This document shows positions 35,648 to 46,930 of a stretch of 64,000 nucleotides of DNA, one piece after another. Made by a program: the position numbers and the translations under genes. Source of the DNA: Vicia villosa (Eukaryota > Streptophyta > Magnoliopsida > Fabales > Fabaceae). Below the pieces are notes generated by a model. That model was not told the origin of the DNA and made no database searches. It saw only the letters and a list, made by a program, of their open reading frames with translations. How positions within the stretch are numbered: position 1 is the stretch's first letter; each line of letters begins with the position of its first letter. The DNA lies in the NCBI RefSeq assembly GCF_029867415.1, contig NC_081185.1:130085848-130149847 (forward strand), written 5' to 3'.

Positions 35648-36043
35648 ATGAACTCTTCATCAAGCCCAGGAAACCATGGAAAAGATCAAAACAAAAAGAG
35701 GAAAGCTGTTGAAACATCTCCCTCCAAACCCAAAAAGATAAAGATCACCTATGACCCTCTCAAGGTGAATCCATTCGAAGCAATGTTATCTGGAAACTAT
35801 TCTAGACGTGTGTTTCAACCCCCTGGTGAAAGCCCTCCATCATCTCCATCTTCTTCCTCATCTTCTTTCCTTCTAGACTCAACTTCCTCTTCATCTATCC
35901 TTTCCTCTCCCTCAACCCATTCCGAAGAAATCTCCTCATCTTCACCCGCTGAGAATGTTGTCTCTGATAAAGATTGTGGAAGATCTGCATCAGAACCAAG
36001 TCTCCCTGACCCCTCGCCTGGAAGTCCAAGAAGCAGTCAATGA
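35648..36043 (+). CDS. Short third ORF, env-like position
   Basis: A 131-codon frame 440 bp after pol, in the position of the extra (env-like) ORF of Sireviruses. It begins MNSSSSPGNHGKDQ, has a basic patch (KKRKAVETSPSKPKKIKI) that could act as a nuclear localisation signal, and then long Ser/Pro-rich runs. No signal peptide or transmembrane segment is visible. Compared with the minus-strand element at the right end of the window, where related coding sequence occupies over 1.2 kb, it looks like the N-terminal piece left after an internal deletion. Whether it is translated is unknown. Confidence 0.6.
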   Translation: MNSSSSPGNHGKDQNKKRKAVETSPSKPKKIKITYDPLKVNPFEAMLSGNYSRRVFQPPGESPPSSPSSSSSSFLLDSTSSSSILSSPSTHSEEISSSSPAENVVSDKDCGRSASEPSLPDPSPGSPRSSQ

Positions 36044-36729
36044 GGCGCTTCACTCCTTCATGGCATGCTGGCACAGATTCTGTCTTAGCTAGGGTCTTAG
36101 GCTTTGGTCTTAGTAGTTTTCTTTCCTTGTTGCATCTGCTTGTTAAACATCTTCTCATGTAATCTGTTTTGATTATCAATGAAAAGTTTCCTTGATTTAC
36201 ATTCCAGTGATTTTATTTGTCGTTTTATTCATCTGAATCTTTTGAAATATTCTTTTTGATGTTATGACAAAAAGGGGGAGAAGATAAATGATAAATGATT
36301 TGATTAATCTATCAGTTGCTGGGTAAAGCTCCCACACATTTACTAACAAGAACTGCAAGTTCTATATGGTTTAAGTGTTTTGCAGGTATAAAGAAGTGAA
36401 GAGAATCTTCAAAGCAAACACAAGAAACAAAACCATGGAAACTGAAGCAAGCCGAGTGCTGTCAAGCTTCAGAGATCAGAAGCACTGAGAATAGAATTTG
36501 ATCCATATTTATCTATTTGATCTGACAAAATTCTATTTGCTCTGATACATTATTTTAGCCTATATGGCTCTGATACATATCATGTGTTCAAATATACATT
36601 TTATGTTCTGACTCGTTCATGCTGACTTTTGTCGTTTAGTTTTTTGTTCTGTAACATTTCAGGATGTAGAGATGCTCAGATGATGCTCTGGTACATTCAA
36701 CAATGTTCTGATACAAATCTAGCATGAAG
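36044..36729 (+). other. Sirevirus 3' noncoding region with extra PPT
   Basis: Between the third ORF and the 70-bp repeats. ACAAAAAGGGGGAGAAGAT at 36268-36286 is a polypurine tract far from the 3' LTR. The rest is rich in TCTGATACAT-type phrases. No gene. Confidence 0.7.
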
Positions 36730-37085
36730 TGATGTTGGTAGAAATTCAAAGCTCTGAAGCTATCCGAGGGAAGCAGAAATCAGAAGCTGTGAATGTTCTA
36801 AAGATCCAGAAAACTCAAGTTCTGAAGCTGTCCTAAATGGAAGCAGAAATCAGAAGCTGTGAATGTTCAGAAGATCAAAGAAATTCAAGTTCTGAAGCTG
36901 TCCTAGATGGAAGCAGAAATCAGAAGCTGTGAATGTTCAGAAGATCAAAGAAATTCAAGTTCTGAAGCTGTCCTAGATGGAAGCAGGAATCAGAAGCTGT
37001 GAGTGTTCTAGGGATCTAAAGAAATTCTAGTTCTGAAGCTGTCCTATGGAAGCAGAAGTCAGAAGCTATGAATTCTCTAAAGACA
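36730..37085 (+). repeat. About 70-bp tandem repeat, five units, in Sirevirus
   Basis: Units of the form AGTTCTGAAGCTGTCCTAGA, TGGAAGCAGAAATCAGAAGC, TGTGAATGTTCAGAAGATC. The middle two are almost identical. The right-end Sirevirus relative has about one copy at the matching position (62035-62095), so the array expanded in this copy or its lineage. Confidence 0.88.
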
Positions 37086-37156
37086 GAAGCTTATATGATC
37101 GTCTCTACCGAAATAATCAGGGAAGTCTTTTATTAAAGTTCTTCGAGTATTTATTT

Positions 37157-37320
37157 CAGGGGGAGATTATTTATCTCAGGGGGAGATTGTTAATCTCAGG
37201 GGGAGACATATTCATATGCTTATGCTATAGCTGTGTAATTTGTCTTTTGCCGTCTGTTCTTTCTGATCGCAAATTCATATCATTTATATATGTTTTTGTC
37301 ATCATCAAAAAGGGGGAGAT
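37157..37320 (+). other. Cluster of polypurine tracts before the 3' LTR
   Basis: Three copies of TCAGGGGGAGA (about 37157-37166, 37177-37186, 37197-37206) precede the terminal AAAAAGGGGGAGAT (37307-37320) that abuts the LTR and primes plus-strand DNA. The upstream copies could act as additional primers. Confidence 0.85.
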
Positions 37321-38525
37321 TGTTAGAACAAGATTTGTTCTGATCAATTATCTTAGTTTTGATGATAACAATAATATGAATTTTGCTTAAGATAATATGG
37401 TACTCTAATCCAATGCAATTTCCTTTTCAGGAAATATATAAAGAGTACGCATAATTCAGCGCTCAGAAGCTTTGTCTCAAAGGGTTCAGCATGCAACATC
37501 AGAACATGGTCTGGCAAGACATCAGAAGATGGTCGAAGCAGAATCAGAACATGGGTCTATGGAAGCATCAGAAGAACAAGAGAACAGAAGCACTGAAGTT
37601 CTGATGGTATCACGCTCAGAAGCACTTCAAGGTCAGAAGATCAGAAGATGCTTTGCACCAAGCTGTTTGACTCTGATATTCAAACGTTGTATTCACAAAC
37701 ATCAGATCAGAAGGAAGTACAAGTGGCAAGCTACGCTGACTGACAAAAGGAACGTTAAAAGCTATTAAAGGCTACGTCAGTAGACACAGCGTGAACAAGG
37801 CTCGAGGTAGTTGACAAAAGCGTATAACATTAAATGCGATGCTGTACGGAACACGCAAAGCATTAAATGCACTCAACGGTCATCTTCTCCAACGCCTATA
37901 AATATGAAGTTCTGATGAGAAGCAAGGTTAACGATTCTGCACCAAAACAACTCAAATTAACTTGCTGAAACGCTGTTCAAATCAAAGCTCAGAATCTTCA
38001 TCTTCATCAAAGCTCACTACATTGCTGTTGTAATATATTAGTGAGATTAAGCTTAAACGTTAAGAGAAATATCACAGTTTGTGATTATAGCTTTTAAGAA
38101 GCAATTGTAATACTCTTAGAATTGATTACATTAAGTTGTAAGGAACTAGAGTGATCGTGTGGATCAGAATACTCTAGGAAGTCTTAGAGGTTATCTAAGC
38201 AGGTTGTAACTAGAGTGATCGTGTGGATCAATATACTCTAGAAAAGTCTTAGAGGGTATCTAAGCAGTTGTTCCTGGAGTGATCAGTGTGTGATCAGAAG
38301 ACTCTGGAAGACTTAGTTGCTGACTAAGTGGAGAACCATTGTAATCCGTGCGATTAGTGGATTAAATCCTCAGTTGAGGTAAATCATCTCTGCGGGGGTG
38401 GACTGGAGTAGTTTAGTTAACAACGAACCAGGATAAAAATAACTGTGCAATTTATTTTTATCTGTCAAGTTTTTAAAGCTACACTTATTCAAACCCCCCC
38501 TTTCTAAGTATTTTTCTATCCTTCA
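37321..38525 (+). repeat. 3' LTR of Sirevirus-like element
   Basis: 1205 bp, same length as the 5' LTR, with three differences. It ends TATCCTTCA and is followed by the target duplication TATAT. Confidence 0.97.
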
Positions 38526-38955
38526 TATATCATGTAACAATTTTATTTTGCACTATTTTTTTTCAAACATTCATTTCTTTCAAATAAAATATTCCATGCT
38601 TTCAATTTTTTTAAACAAATTTAATTTAAATTAAATTAATTCGTACAACACAATCAAAACAATCATATTTCACCATCAAATACAAATACGTCCATCCTAA
38701 AATTAAATAAATCCATACAACATACTCAAAATGATGATATTAAATTTACCATAAAATTACAAAAATACCAAAACAAGTTCACCATCAAATTAAAAATTCA
38801 ATCAAAATAAGTTCACAATATAAAACTAAGGTCACCATGAAATTACAAATACAATGAAAAATTAAATTATACTTTATTCCAAATTTTTAAATGGCCAATT
38901 CACCATCCCAAAATAAATTAAAATAAACACATAATTTAAATGTATAACATTAAAT
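38526..38955. other. AT-rich, no gene
   Basis: Low-complexity AT-rich DNA with recurring CACCATCAAATTA and CATACAACATA phrases. No gene found. Confidence 0.6.
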
Positions 38956-39225
38956 TTTTTTCCAGTTTGAATATATCTGTTAAATGCAAAAGAACTCAAA
39001 AGAAAAGCAAATAACAGTTCGGGAATGACTGATTTATTCCTTGTGGAAATGCAGCTAATAAATAGAGAAAACACATAACAGACTACAACCCATGTTCTGC
39101 TAGAATTTAGGAAACAAACTTGACTACAAAAATTAAATTAAATCTAATAACAAATACTGCTAAAAATTAAGACACTTTTGACTAAGCCTTATCATTCCCT
39201 CCCTTGAACTAGACTGCATTTGCAG

Positions 39226-40990
39226 CTAGTTAACTCCTGAAACTTCACAAACTCCAAGCTTCCTTCTTAGCTCCCGAAATGACTCCAATTTCAATGGTTT
39301 GGTGAAGATGTCCGCTAACTGATGTCTTGAACCACAAAACTGAAGCTGCACAACTCCATCATTCACAAGCTCTCTTAAGAAATGGCACATCAATGTGCTT
39401 GCTCCTGCCATGCATCACTGGGTTCCTTGACAACTTAATTGTTGAGCTATTGTCACAAAAGATGACAGTACTTCTACTGCCCTTGTAGCCTATTTTTTCT
39501 AGCACCCTTTGCATCCATATTGCTTGACAACTACTTCCCGCAGCTGCTACAAATTCGGCTTCCGTCGTGCTCAACGTTACTATCGGTTGCTTTCGAGAAG
39601 ACTAAGCTACTGCAGCTCCACTTAGCATAAAAACATAACCTGAAGTGCTTCTTCTATCCTCCACAGATCCATCATAATCACTGTCAGTAAAGCCAATCAA
39701 TTCAATATTTCCTTCCCTTTTGTAAAGAATGTCGTACATTGCAGTACCTTGCAGGTAACATAGAATTCTTTTCACCGCTGAATAATGAACTTCTGTAGGT
39801 CTTGACATATACCTGCTCAATAAGCTAACTGCATACATTATGTCCGGCCTTGTCGCGGTCAAGTACATCAGGCTTCCAATCAGCTGTTTCAAAAATGAAC
39901 CATCCATCTCAACACCATTGTCATCTTTGGAGATTTTAAATCCTGGAACCATTGGATTTTCAACAAAATTGCTATGCTTCATTCCAAACCTTCTCAACAC
40001 TTTTGTCACATACTTTGTTTGACTGATGAATATACCACCAACAAATTGAATTACCTCAATACCAATAAAATACCTCATCTTTCCCAAGTCTGACATATCA
40101 AATTCCTTCATCATGGACTCTTTGAATTCAGACATCATGTTTTCATCATCTCCGGTATAAATTAAATCATCAACATACAAGCTAATGATCAAATATTTAC
40201 CTTGTTTGACTTTGGTAAACAAAGTTTGCTCACTATCCTCCTTCTCAAAGCCTTCCTTTCTGAAGTATGATTCAATTCGGTTGAACCAAGCTCGTGGTGC
40301 CTGCTTGAGTCCTTACAAATCTTTTTTAAGCTTATATACCTTATGCTCCTCATTCTTTATTTCATAACCCCTTGGCTGCTCCACGTACACATTTTCAGCT
40401 AACTTCCCATGAAGAAAGGCTGACTTCACGTCCAGCTGAAACACACACCAGCTTCTCTGTGCAGCAAGTGCCAAAATCATTCGAACAGTGTTCATACGAG
40501 CTACAGGAGCATATACTTCTTCATAATCAACTCCGTATTTCTGAGCATACCCTTTGGCGACCAAGCGAGCCTTGTATTTTTCTAATTTTCTAAGCTCATT
40601 CAACTTGGTTTTGTACACCCATTTGACTCCTATTTTTTTCGCTTCTTTCGGCAGCTCCGTGAGATCCCACGTTCCATTCTTCTCAATTGATTTCATTTCT
40701 ACATCCATGACTATCCTCCATTTCTCTTCCTTTACTGCTTCATCAAATGAAGTAGGATCAGAGTTAACTGCATGAGCAAACATGACTAAGTGAGTTTGTA
40801 CCTCTTCCTCTTCATCAGAAAGGCCTTCACCGGAGACATAGTCATTCATCCATCTTGGTGCTCTACTGCTCTTCTATTTCGGGGCTGTGTCACTGGAGAA
40901 GGTGCATCTTCTTCTTCATTACAATCAGCTGCATTTTCTTCTTAATTACTATCACTCGATTCCTCCCTTTCTCCACTTTTCTCATCTTCC
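39226..40990 (-). pseudogene. Copia RT-RNase H pseudogene
   Basis: The minus strand holds RT (WVYKTKLNELRKLEKYKARL, LDVKSAFLHGKLAENVYVEQ, ISLYVDDLIYTGDD) and RNase H (GFTDSDYDGSVEDRRSTSGY, TLSTTEAEFVAAAG). Stops interrupt it at about 40313 (before GLKQAPRAWF, where copia RTs normally have Tyr) and at about 39602 (where RNase H normally has Trp in AWSS). There is also a stop in the acidic linker near 40940. Otherwise the sequence is well preserved, so inactivation is fairly recent compared with the fragments at 1-8 kb. Confidence 0.92.
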
Positions 40991-41008
40991 CATTTCAAAT
41001 CAACTGTG

Positions 41009-42127
41009 TTATCTTCTCACCATGCTTTTTGTTTGCAAAGTCTTCAACCCTTTGTAGTTGAGATGACCGAATCTTCGGTGCCAGAGGTGCACCGCGTCTT
41101 CAGTGGTTGCTTGGAAGCACTCTTCCTTGCTGTCTCTTTTGATTGATGAAGTGCTTGATAAACGCATGAACATTCGATTTGCTGTCATGTTGGTTTGGAA
41201 TACCAAACCTTTTGTGCCGTGATAAATCCGACACTCATTTGACTGCATTAGAACAGCCAAACCCTTTTCTTGCAGCTGTCCAACACTGAGTAGATTATTC
41301 TGCAAACCGGGCACATAATAGACATCTCTTACAAGGTTATTTACTCCTTTGATAGTCAATCGAACACTGCCTTTTCCAACAACGTTCATGCTTGCATAAT
41401 TTTCCAACCTAACCACCTTGTTGAACCCTTCTTCTAAATCAAGGAAGAGTGATGAATCACCACACATGTGATTACTGCAGCCAGAGTCAATATACCACAC
41501 AACATCTCGATCGCCTCCAAGCATGTTAACATACGCCCTTAGCACCAACTCTTCCGATTCCTCCAAACCAGCATAATTTGCTTAGCACTCGTACTGGAAG
41601 TGTCCAAGCTTATGACACTTGTAACACTCAACTGTTTCCTTATTCCTCGATTGGCTACCCCTGCCTCTGCCGTATCCTCGGCCTCCTCGGAAAGCAGCTC
41701 TTCCTCTTCCACCATAAATCTCTTCATGAGTCACCTTCAAAGCATGCTCATCTTCTCCACGTACTTTGAGTTTTTGCTCATGAACAAGCAGGGAGCTTTG
41801 CAAGGCATCCACAGATAGTTGATCTATGTCCTTGGCTTCCTCAATGGAACAAACAATGTAGTTCCACTTATCAGTGAGGGTTCTCAAAATCTTCTCAACG
41901 ATCTTGACGTCACCCACATCTTCCCCGTAATTCCCCATGTTGTTTGCAACCATCATTACTCGACCAAAATAATCTGTGATCGATTCACCCTGCTTCATTG
42001 CTAAGACTTCAAAGTCCCGGCGTTGACGATTGAGCTGAGGTCTCTTCACTCGAGCATTGCCTTGACACTTCAACTTCATGGAATCCCAAAGCTGTTTAGA
42101 TGTCTCCTTCTGCGTGATTGTCTTCAT
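41009..42127 (-). pseudogene. Copia gag-protease-integrase N-terminus
   Basis: Gag part at 42127-41582: LWDSMKLKCQGNARVKRPQL, then a Gly/Arg-rich linker (GGRGYGRGRG) and the zinc knuckle CYKCHKLGHFQYEC, directly followed by a stop. The next frame (41566-41009) has the protease YIDSGCSNHMCGD and the integrase zinc motif start HLWHRRFGHLNYKGLKTLQT. After KSMVRR the sequence jumps at about 41005 to the acidic linker normally found after integrase, so about 300 codons containing the DDE core are missing. Confidence 0.9.
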
Positions 42128-42129
42128 CC

Positions 42130-43790
42130 AATTATTATTGTAAATAAATAATCTTAGGTTTGATTATCGAACTTTGGGTACAAATCAATGTCTCAGCAGT
42201 AGTTAAATTCAAACTAGTGCAAATAGATAATGTACCAACCACCCGTGCCAAAAGCTGACTCAGAGGAAGTTGTACACGAGTAAGGATCCTCTTCATTTCT
42301 AAAAAGAAATGGAGGTGTTCATTACTATGATTTTAGTGTATAAATATGTAATTAATGTCACAATTTTTAAAAATACATGCATTTATATCTTTTATTTTTT
42401 TGAAAACTATAGTAATGAACACCTCTATTTCTTTTGAGAAATAGAGAGAATCCTTACTCGTTGTACACACCACTATAACCAATATATTTTTTTCATGCTA
42501 GAAAGGACCAAATAATTTTTAGAGTTTCCTTTCCAATAGCTCAAAATATCTATTGAATGATCTTTGCAATCATCATTATCATCCCAAACATACTTTTCTA
42601 ATTCACTATTTTTTACATAAATTTTTTTTGCTTTATTTTAAAACTAAAAACATTATTCCAATCATCATCATCACAATAATCATCATCATCATTATCATCA
42701 AAATATTGAGTTGTGTTAACTTGTGCATGATTTCTTGAGGATGCACTATTAGACACAATAAAAATAAGATACACAGACATATAATACTAACAATTTTGGA
42801 CAAGACTTTTGAATATTTTCAACATGTCTTTTCTTTTTGCGCTATTATACGTCTTATTAAAACAAAATTCAATGTAATCATATTAATAACGAAGATCTAA
42901 GACAAACACAATAAACAAAAGATACTAGATAACACCACCGTCTTAATACTTGCTAAACTTCAGTTTCATATTTGCAATCACCAATCTCAATTCATCATCT
43001 TCACTATTTGACCATTTATATAATGACTTCTGAATGTCGCACAAATTTTTGAAAAAGGTATTAGTAGTATTATGCAATGAACCTGAAAATGAAAGAGTTA
43101 AGTCATAAATCTTCAAAATTTTCATAAACACACGAGCACACTCCCAATCAATAACAGTAAGAATACACTTTCATTCACCAACAAGAAACACACTAAACAC
43201 ACTATCTTGATATCTAAGTCCATTAAGTTTCTTTTCATATTTAAAAATTACTTCTAACATCAGATAAGTAGCATTTCACCTTGTTGTGACATCAAGCGCT
43301 ATTATTGAGGTACTATCCATAATACACTAATGCACACCTAATCTAGTTTGACGACTTAATAAACTTACAGGGATACCTTATTTATATAATGGATGCGTCA
43401 ATTATTTTTCAGCCCATCATCAATATTCAAATTAAAAATGTGCATTGAGCATCTCATATGCATGAACTATCTCTTTAACAAAGTATGGTCAATCCAATCA
43501 CTCATTTCATTAATTATATATGTGAATGCAAAATTATTAGCATTTGTATTAACAACAATTACACAAAAAAAAACTCTTTAATCCCATATTATTTCAAGCA
43601 TACTTCTAAACCCTTTCCATTTATCCCCCCTTTATGATATGAAATCAAGTTAAAACTCAATATTTTCTTATTCAACTCCCACCCTTCATCATTATAATGA
43701 TAAGTTATATACTTGTAATTAAAGCTTTGTAAGATTCTCTACACTCCTTCCATCACTTCATCAAGTTGCCTCGCAGAAAATTGATAAGCC
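42130..43790 (-). pseudogene. hAT transposase relic (RICESLEEPER-like)
   Basis: Minus-strand pieces in family order. Near 43690-43620 is WELNKKILSFNLISYHKG. At 43250-43150 is LMLEVIFKYEKKLNGL in broken frames. At 43131-42943 is IYDLTLSFSGSLHNTTNTFF, then LRLVIANMKLKFSKY. At about 42870-42800 is IVFVLDLRY and EFCFNKTYN. At 42560-42475 is YWKGNSKNYLVLSSMKK. After a MITE interruption, 42268-42170 gives QLLARVVGTLSICTSLNLTT and AETLICTQ, the hATC dimerisation end. Stops and shifts are frequent. No terminal inverted repeats were identified. Confidence 0.82.
42278..42459. mobile_element. 182-bp MITE with 9-bp TSD inside hAT relic
   Basis: Terminal inverted repeats start GAGTAAGGAT on both ends, followed by a shared CCTCTTCATTTCT/TCTCTCTATTTCT zone and GGTGTTCATTACTATG in inverted copies. 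The 9-mer GTTGTACAC is duplicated at 42269-42277 and 42460-42468, which is Mutator-like. It separates two parts of the RICESLEEPER hATC domain. Confidence 0.87.
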
Positions 43791-43904
43791 TCCACAGATT
43801 CAGAAGCTCTTGGTGTTAAATTGACAAGTCTGTGACACAAATCTTTGTAACAGCTTGCTACAACCGTGCTCAAACTTCATACAACTACAGACAACAGTAT
43901 CTTC

Positions 43905-45270
43905 TAAAGATTTTCTTTTGAAGAAGCAAAATAAATTAATAAAGTCTACACTGAGCACAAGAAGTGTAGCGTGAGACCACACACCAAAACAAAGAGTTTA
44001 AACTACAAGCAAACACCTCAGGGGCAAAATAGCCATCCATGTGAAAAAACTAAACCTGAACAATTAATATCCTACTAGAAAATGGCCTAGTAACCAGATG
44101 AAAAATAACACCTAAGACTAACAATGTAAAAATCATACTACAATACAGATTGCTTCCAGAAGCCAAAATCTCCGCAGTTAGTGAATTTCCCAGCAAGATT
44201 AACTGGCTCCAAAATGCGAAAATAACCAAGCATTAAGCTGCTTTTAGAAACCAACCGAATTTGCTACATCGGCTAGAGATCCAAGGTGCCTGACATTGCA
44301 GCAAGCGACAAGACTTAAGCGATACTGTCCCATGAACAAAAGCTGCACTGCAACACAGAACTGCTCGGAAAAACTCTGCGCCTGAACCTCAAACTGCTAC
44401 ACTACTACTGACCTCCAATCCTCGCCCCCTTACATAAAATTAATCTGGGATTTACGTACCACTGTATCAACTCACAGTTATGAAGATTATAGCTCAAACA
44501 ATTCCACGAAATCCATTGGACAACTTCAAACGTCTGATCAACCGATTCAACAATATTGTTGAATAACGTTTTATTTCTTGCTTTCCTAACTCCGCTTGCT
44601 ATATTCCTACCACTGCCGAGTAATGCTTCAAATTGTTCAAGATGATCCTCGCCTTCTTTTGGCAGCACCGACTGTAGACCTAGCCACTTGATAACTTGAG
44701 ACCAAATTCCTACAAAAGTAGGACACTAAAAAAAAGTTGCGAAGTCGACTCAACCTCTCAGCATCCGCCGGCGCACCAAATATTATCGTGACAGATGACA
44801 CCTCTCTTAACAAGGTTGTCTTTAAGTCTATTGTGGAGCAGTCTCCATGCTAGGCACGATACTTTTGAAGGTATTGATTTGTGCCAAATCGTAGACCACT
44901 TCTTTGTACACTCGGTCTTGTTCTCTTCCCTCAGCATCTTGTAATTCTCCTTCACTGAATACTCTACTGAGTTCACTTTGTCGCCTATGTCTATACAACT
45001 AATTATTCTCCACCAAGCTGAGCAGTTTGAGAATTGGATTCTAGGATTACCCTCACTCTCCCCATATCTATCAGACAAAGCTTTTAACCATAGGCCAAAC
45101 CTCTCATTTCTTCTCATCTTCCATACCCATTTACCTAAGAGGACTATATTAAAGACACTCAAATTTTTCATGCCCAATCCTCTCTCTTCGATGGATCTAC
45201 AAATTTTCTCCCATTTCACCCAATATATTTTTTTGACCTCCTCATAGCCCCCCACATAAATTGTTTAAAT
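43905..45270 (-). pseudogene. L1-like LINE 3' fragment (zf-RVT)
   Basis: The minus strand at 45255-44758 reads GLGMKNLSVFNIVLLGKWVW, WWRIISCIDIGDKVN, WSTIWHKSIPSKVSCLAWRL and LLHNRLKDNLVKRGV, the post-RT zinc-binding region (zf-RVT) of plant non-LTR elements. Then, at 44668-44405, comes the terminal part. The ORF is broken near 44755. A presumed 3' UTR runs to about 43905, with an A-rich end on the minus strand. The RT domain itself is absent (5' truncation). Confidence 0.82.
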
Positions 45271-45308
45271 AAAGACTCGAATATTGATATAATACCGAAA
45301 GAATTGAA

Positions 45309-45776
45309 GGTGACACTATATTTTCTTGCATGGTCATATATGGTGGGTCCTACCATTTATTTTTTCTTAACAAACTAGCCAAAAAAATGACACATTTATT
45401 TTTATTTTTATATCATTTTCATTTGTGTTATATGCTTTTCAACTTTAAACAAAATTGTCTTCTACCACTCTAATAATGTAATAATTATATTATTATTAAA
45501 AATAAAATTAATTATATTTTTTTAAAAATTAATTATTTTCTATATTATCTTGCATGGTCATATATGGTGGGTCTTACCATCTTTTTTTGCTTAACAAACT
45601 AGCCAAAAAAATGACACATATTTCTTTTTATTTTTATTCATTTTCATTTGTGTCATATGCTTTTCAACTAAAAACATAATTGTCTTCTACCACTCTAATA
45701 ATATAATAATTATATAATTATTAAATATAATAATTATATAATTATTAAAAATAAAATTAATTATATTTTTAAAACA
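45309..45776. repeat. Tandem duplication, two units of about 230 bp
   Basis: TCTTGCATGGTCATATATGG, AACAAACTAGCCAAAAAAATG and TTGTCTTCTACCACTCTAAT occur in the same order in both units (start about 45309 and 45541). They differ by small indels in AT-rich parts. The LINE at 45777 begins exactly at the end of the second unit. Confidence 0.88.
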
Positions 45777-46930
45777 CTTTTTTTTTGTGTAAGCAAGATG
45801 GTATTAATTGGAGAACTAAGGGTTCTCAAACCTGTTACACAAAGGACGGATAAAAACAGAAACCCGCCGAAAAGAGATTACAAACCAAAATACAGTTAAG
45901 AGAGAAACAACAAAGGATCTTTTGTAAACTCATAGAAACTATATATTGGATGCGTAATTTCTCCGCAATACGACCACTTCCATAACAAAGATTTGATACT
46001 CCAAACCGTATTATCAACAACCTAACCTTCATTTCAGAAACAAAACCCGTTCCTAGTCAACCAAAATATCCACAAAATAGCTAACCATATCTAACCACAT
46101 TTTCCATCTTTGACTTTCTTTTTTTTTACAAAAGAGGTGCCAATCCATAAAGCTAGCTAAGCATTCTTCTTCCACACCATTCTCCGGTTTCCCAATCCAC
46201 GCCGCTATTTCCCTCCACACCACCCTCGCCTTGTCACACTTGAAAAAAGAATGATCACAACTTTCCGGAATAACACCACAAAACGCACACAAAGAATTTT
46301 CTATAGACAAAGTAACGCCCCTACATGCCAATAAATCCTTTGTTGGAAGCCTATTAATTAAAAGCCTCCAACCAAACGCCTTAATTTTGAAAGGCACTTG
46401 AATTTTCCAAATTAAATCCTTAGCTCCTTCAAATCTATTAAGAGGACCACGAGGGTATGTATAACCGGCCATAAAATCATAACAAGAAGCAACGGAAAAC
46501 AAACCATCAACCGACCCACTCCACTTAACCTTGTCTCTTCCCTCCTTCGGGCCCTCACGGCCTAACAACAAAGAAAGGAGCAAGCCGTACTCGGACCCCA
46601 CCACCGAATCGGTGTCAACGCCCAAACTCACCCCAAAATCCCCCCACATCCAAACTCCGTCTACCCAACCACTTATACAAGCCACCGCCACCCTCTTCAA
46701 AGAAGAGACCGAAAATAGCCTAGGAAAACGATCCTTATGGCTAAAATCGTCTAACCAACAAGATTCCCAAAACGGAGTGGTACAACCGTTCCCAATCACT
46801 ATCCTACTCTTCACCTCTATCGGATCCTCCACCGAAATGTTACCGATCGAAATAAGATCTTTCCACCACACCGAAGAAGAAGAAGAAGAAGATGGAATAG
46901 AAGCAGAGTTAAGAGAAGAAGACATACCTC
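45777..46930 (-). pseudogene. L1-like LINE 3' fragment with poly(A)
   Basis: A minus-strand open frame (46925-46053, 290 codons) contains SSVWWKDLISIG, GNGCTTPFWESCWLDDF, WSGSVDGLFSVASCYDFM, IQVPFKIKAFGWRLLINRLP and CAFCGVIPESCDHSFFKCDK, the plant LINE zf-RVT region. It ends prematurely (MVSYFVDILVD), and the 3' part follows out of frame. A T run at 45778-45788 is the poly(A) tail in reverse. It is 5' truncated without RT. A Ser-rich N-terminus encoded by AGAAGA repeats is probably created at the junction. Confidence 0.85.

Larger units (their letters stand above)
29634..38525 (+). mobile_element. Young Sirevirus-like Ty1-copia retrotransposon
   Basis: An 8892-bp element with 1205-bp LTRs, a tRNA-iMet-type primer site, one gag-pol frame, a short third ORF and a 3' polypurine tract. 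The flanking 5-mer TATAT is present at 29629-29633 and 38526-38530. I count three differences between the LTRs (about 0.25%). With an assumed 1.3e-8 substitutions per site per year this is about 0.1 million years. Long LTRs, a long region after pol and repeated CAGAAG-rich sequence fit the Sirevirus (SIRE/Maximus) lineage. All enzymatic motifs are present, so it may be autonomous. Confidence 0.95.
38960..42130 (-). mobile_element. Decayed Ty1-copia, integrase core deleted
   Basis: A minus-strand copia with a probable 3' LTR (about 38960-39194, starting TGATAAGGC on the minus strand) preceded by the polypurine tract AAGGGAGGGAA. RNase H, RT, protease and gag follow rightwards. The 5' LTR is missing: homology stops near 42130 at the edge of a hAT relic. 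Stops interrupt the frame in several places. Confidence 0.85.

Noticed and set aside
35895..36179. Minus-strand frame over the Sirevirus third ORF
   Set aside because: Antisense to a Ser/Pro-rich frame, with no independent support.
43800..43982. 60-codon minus-strand frame near the LINE end
   Set aside because: Overlaps the junction between a LINE 3' region and a hAT relic; no homology.
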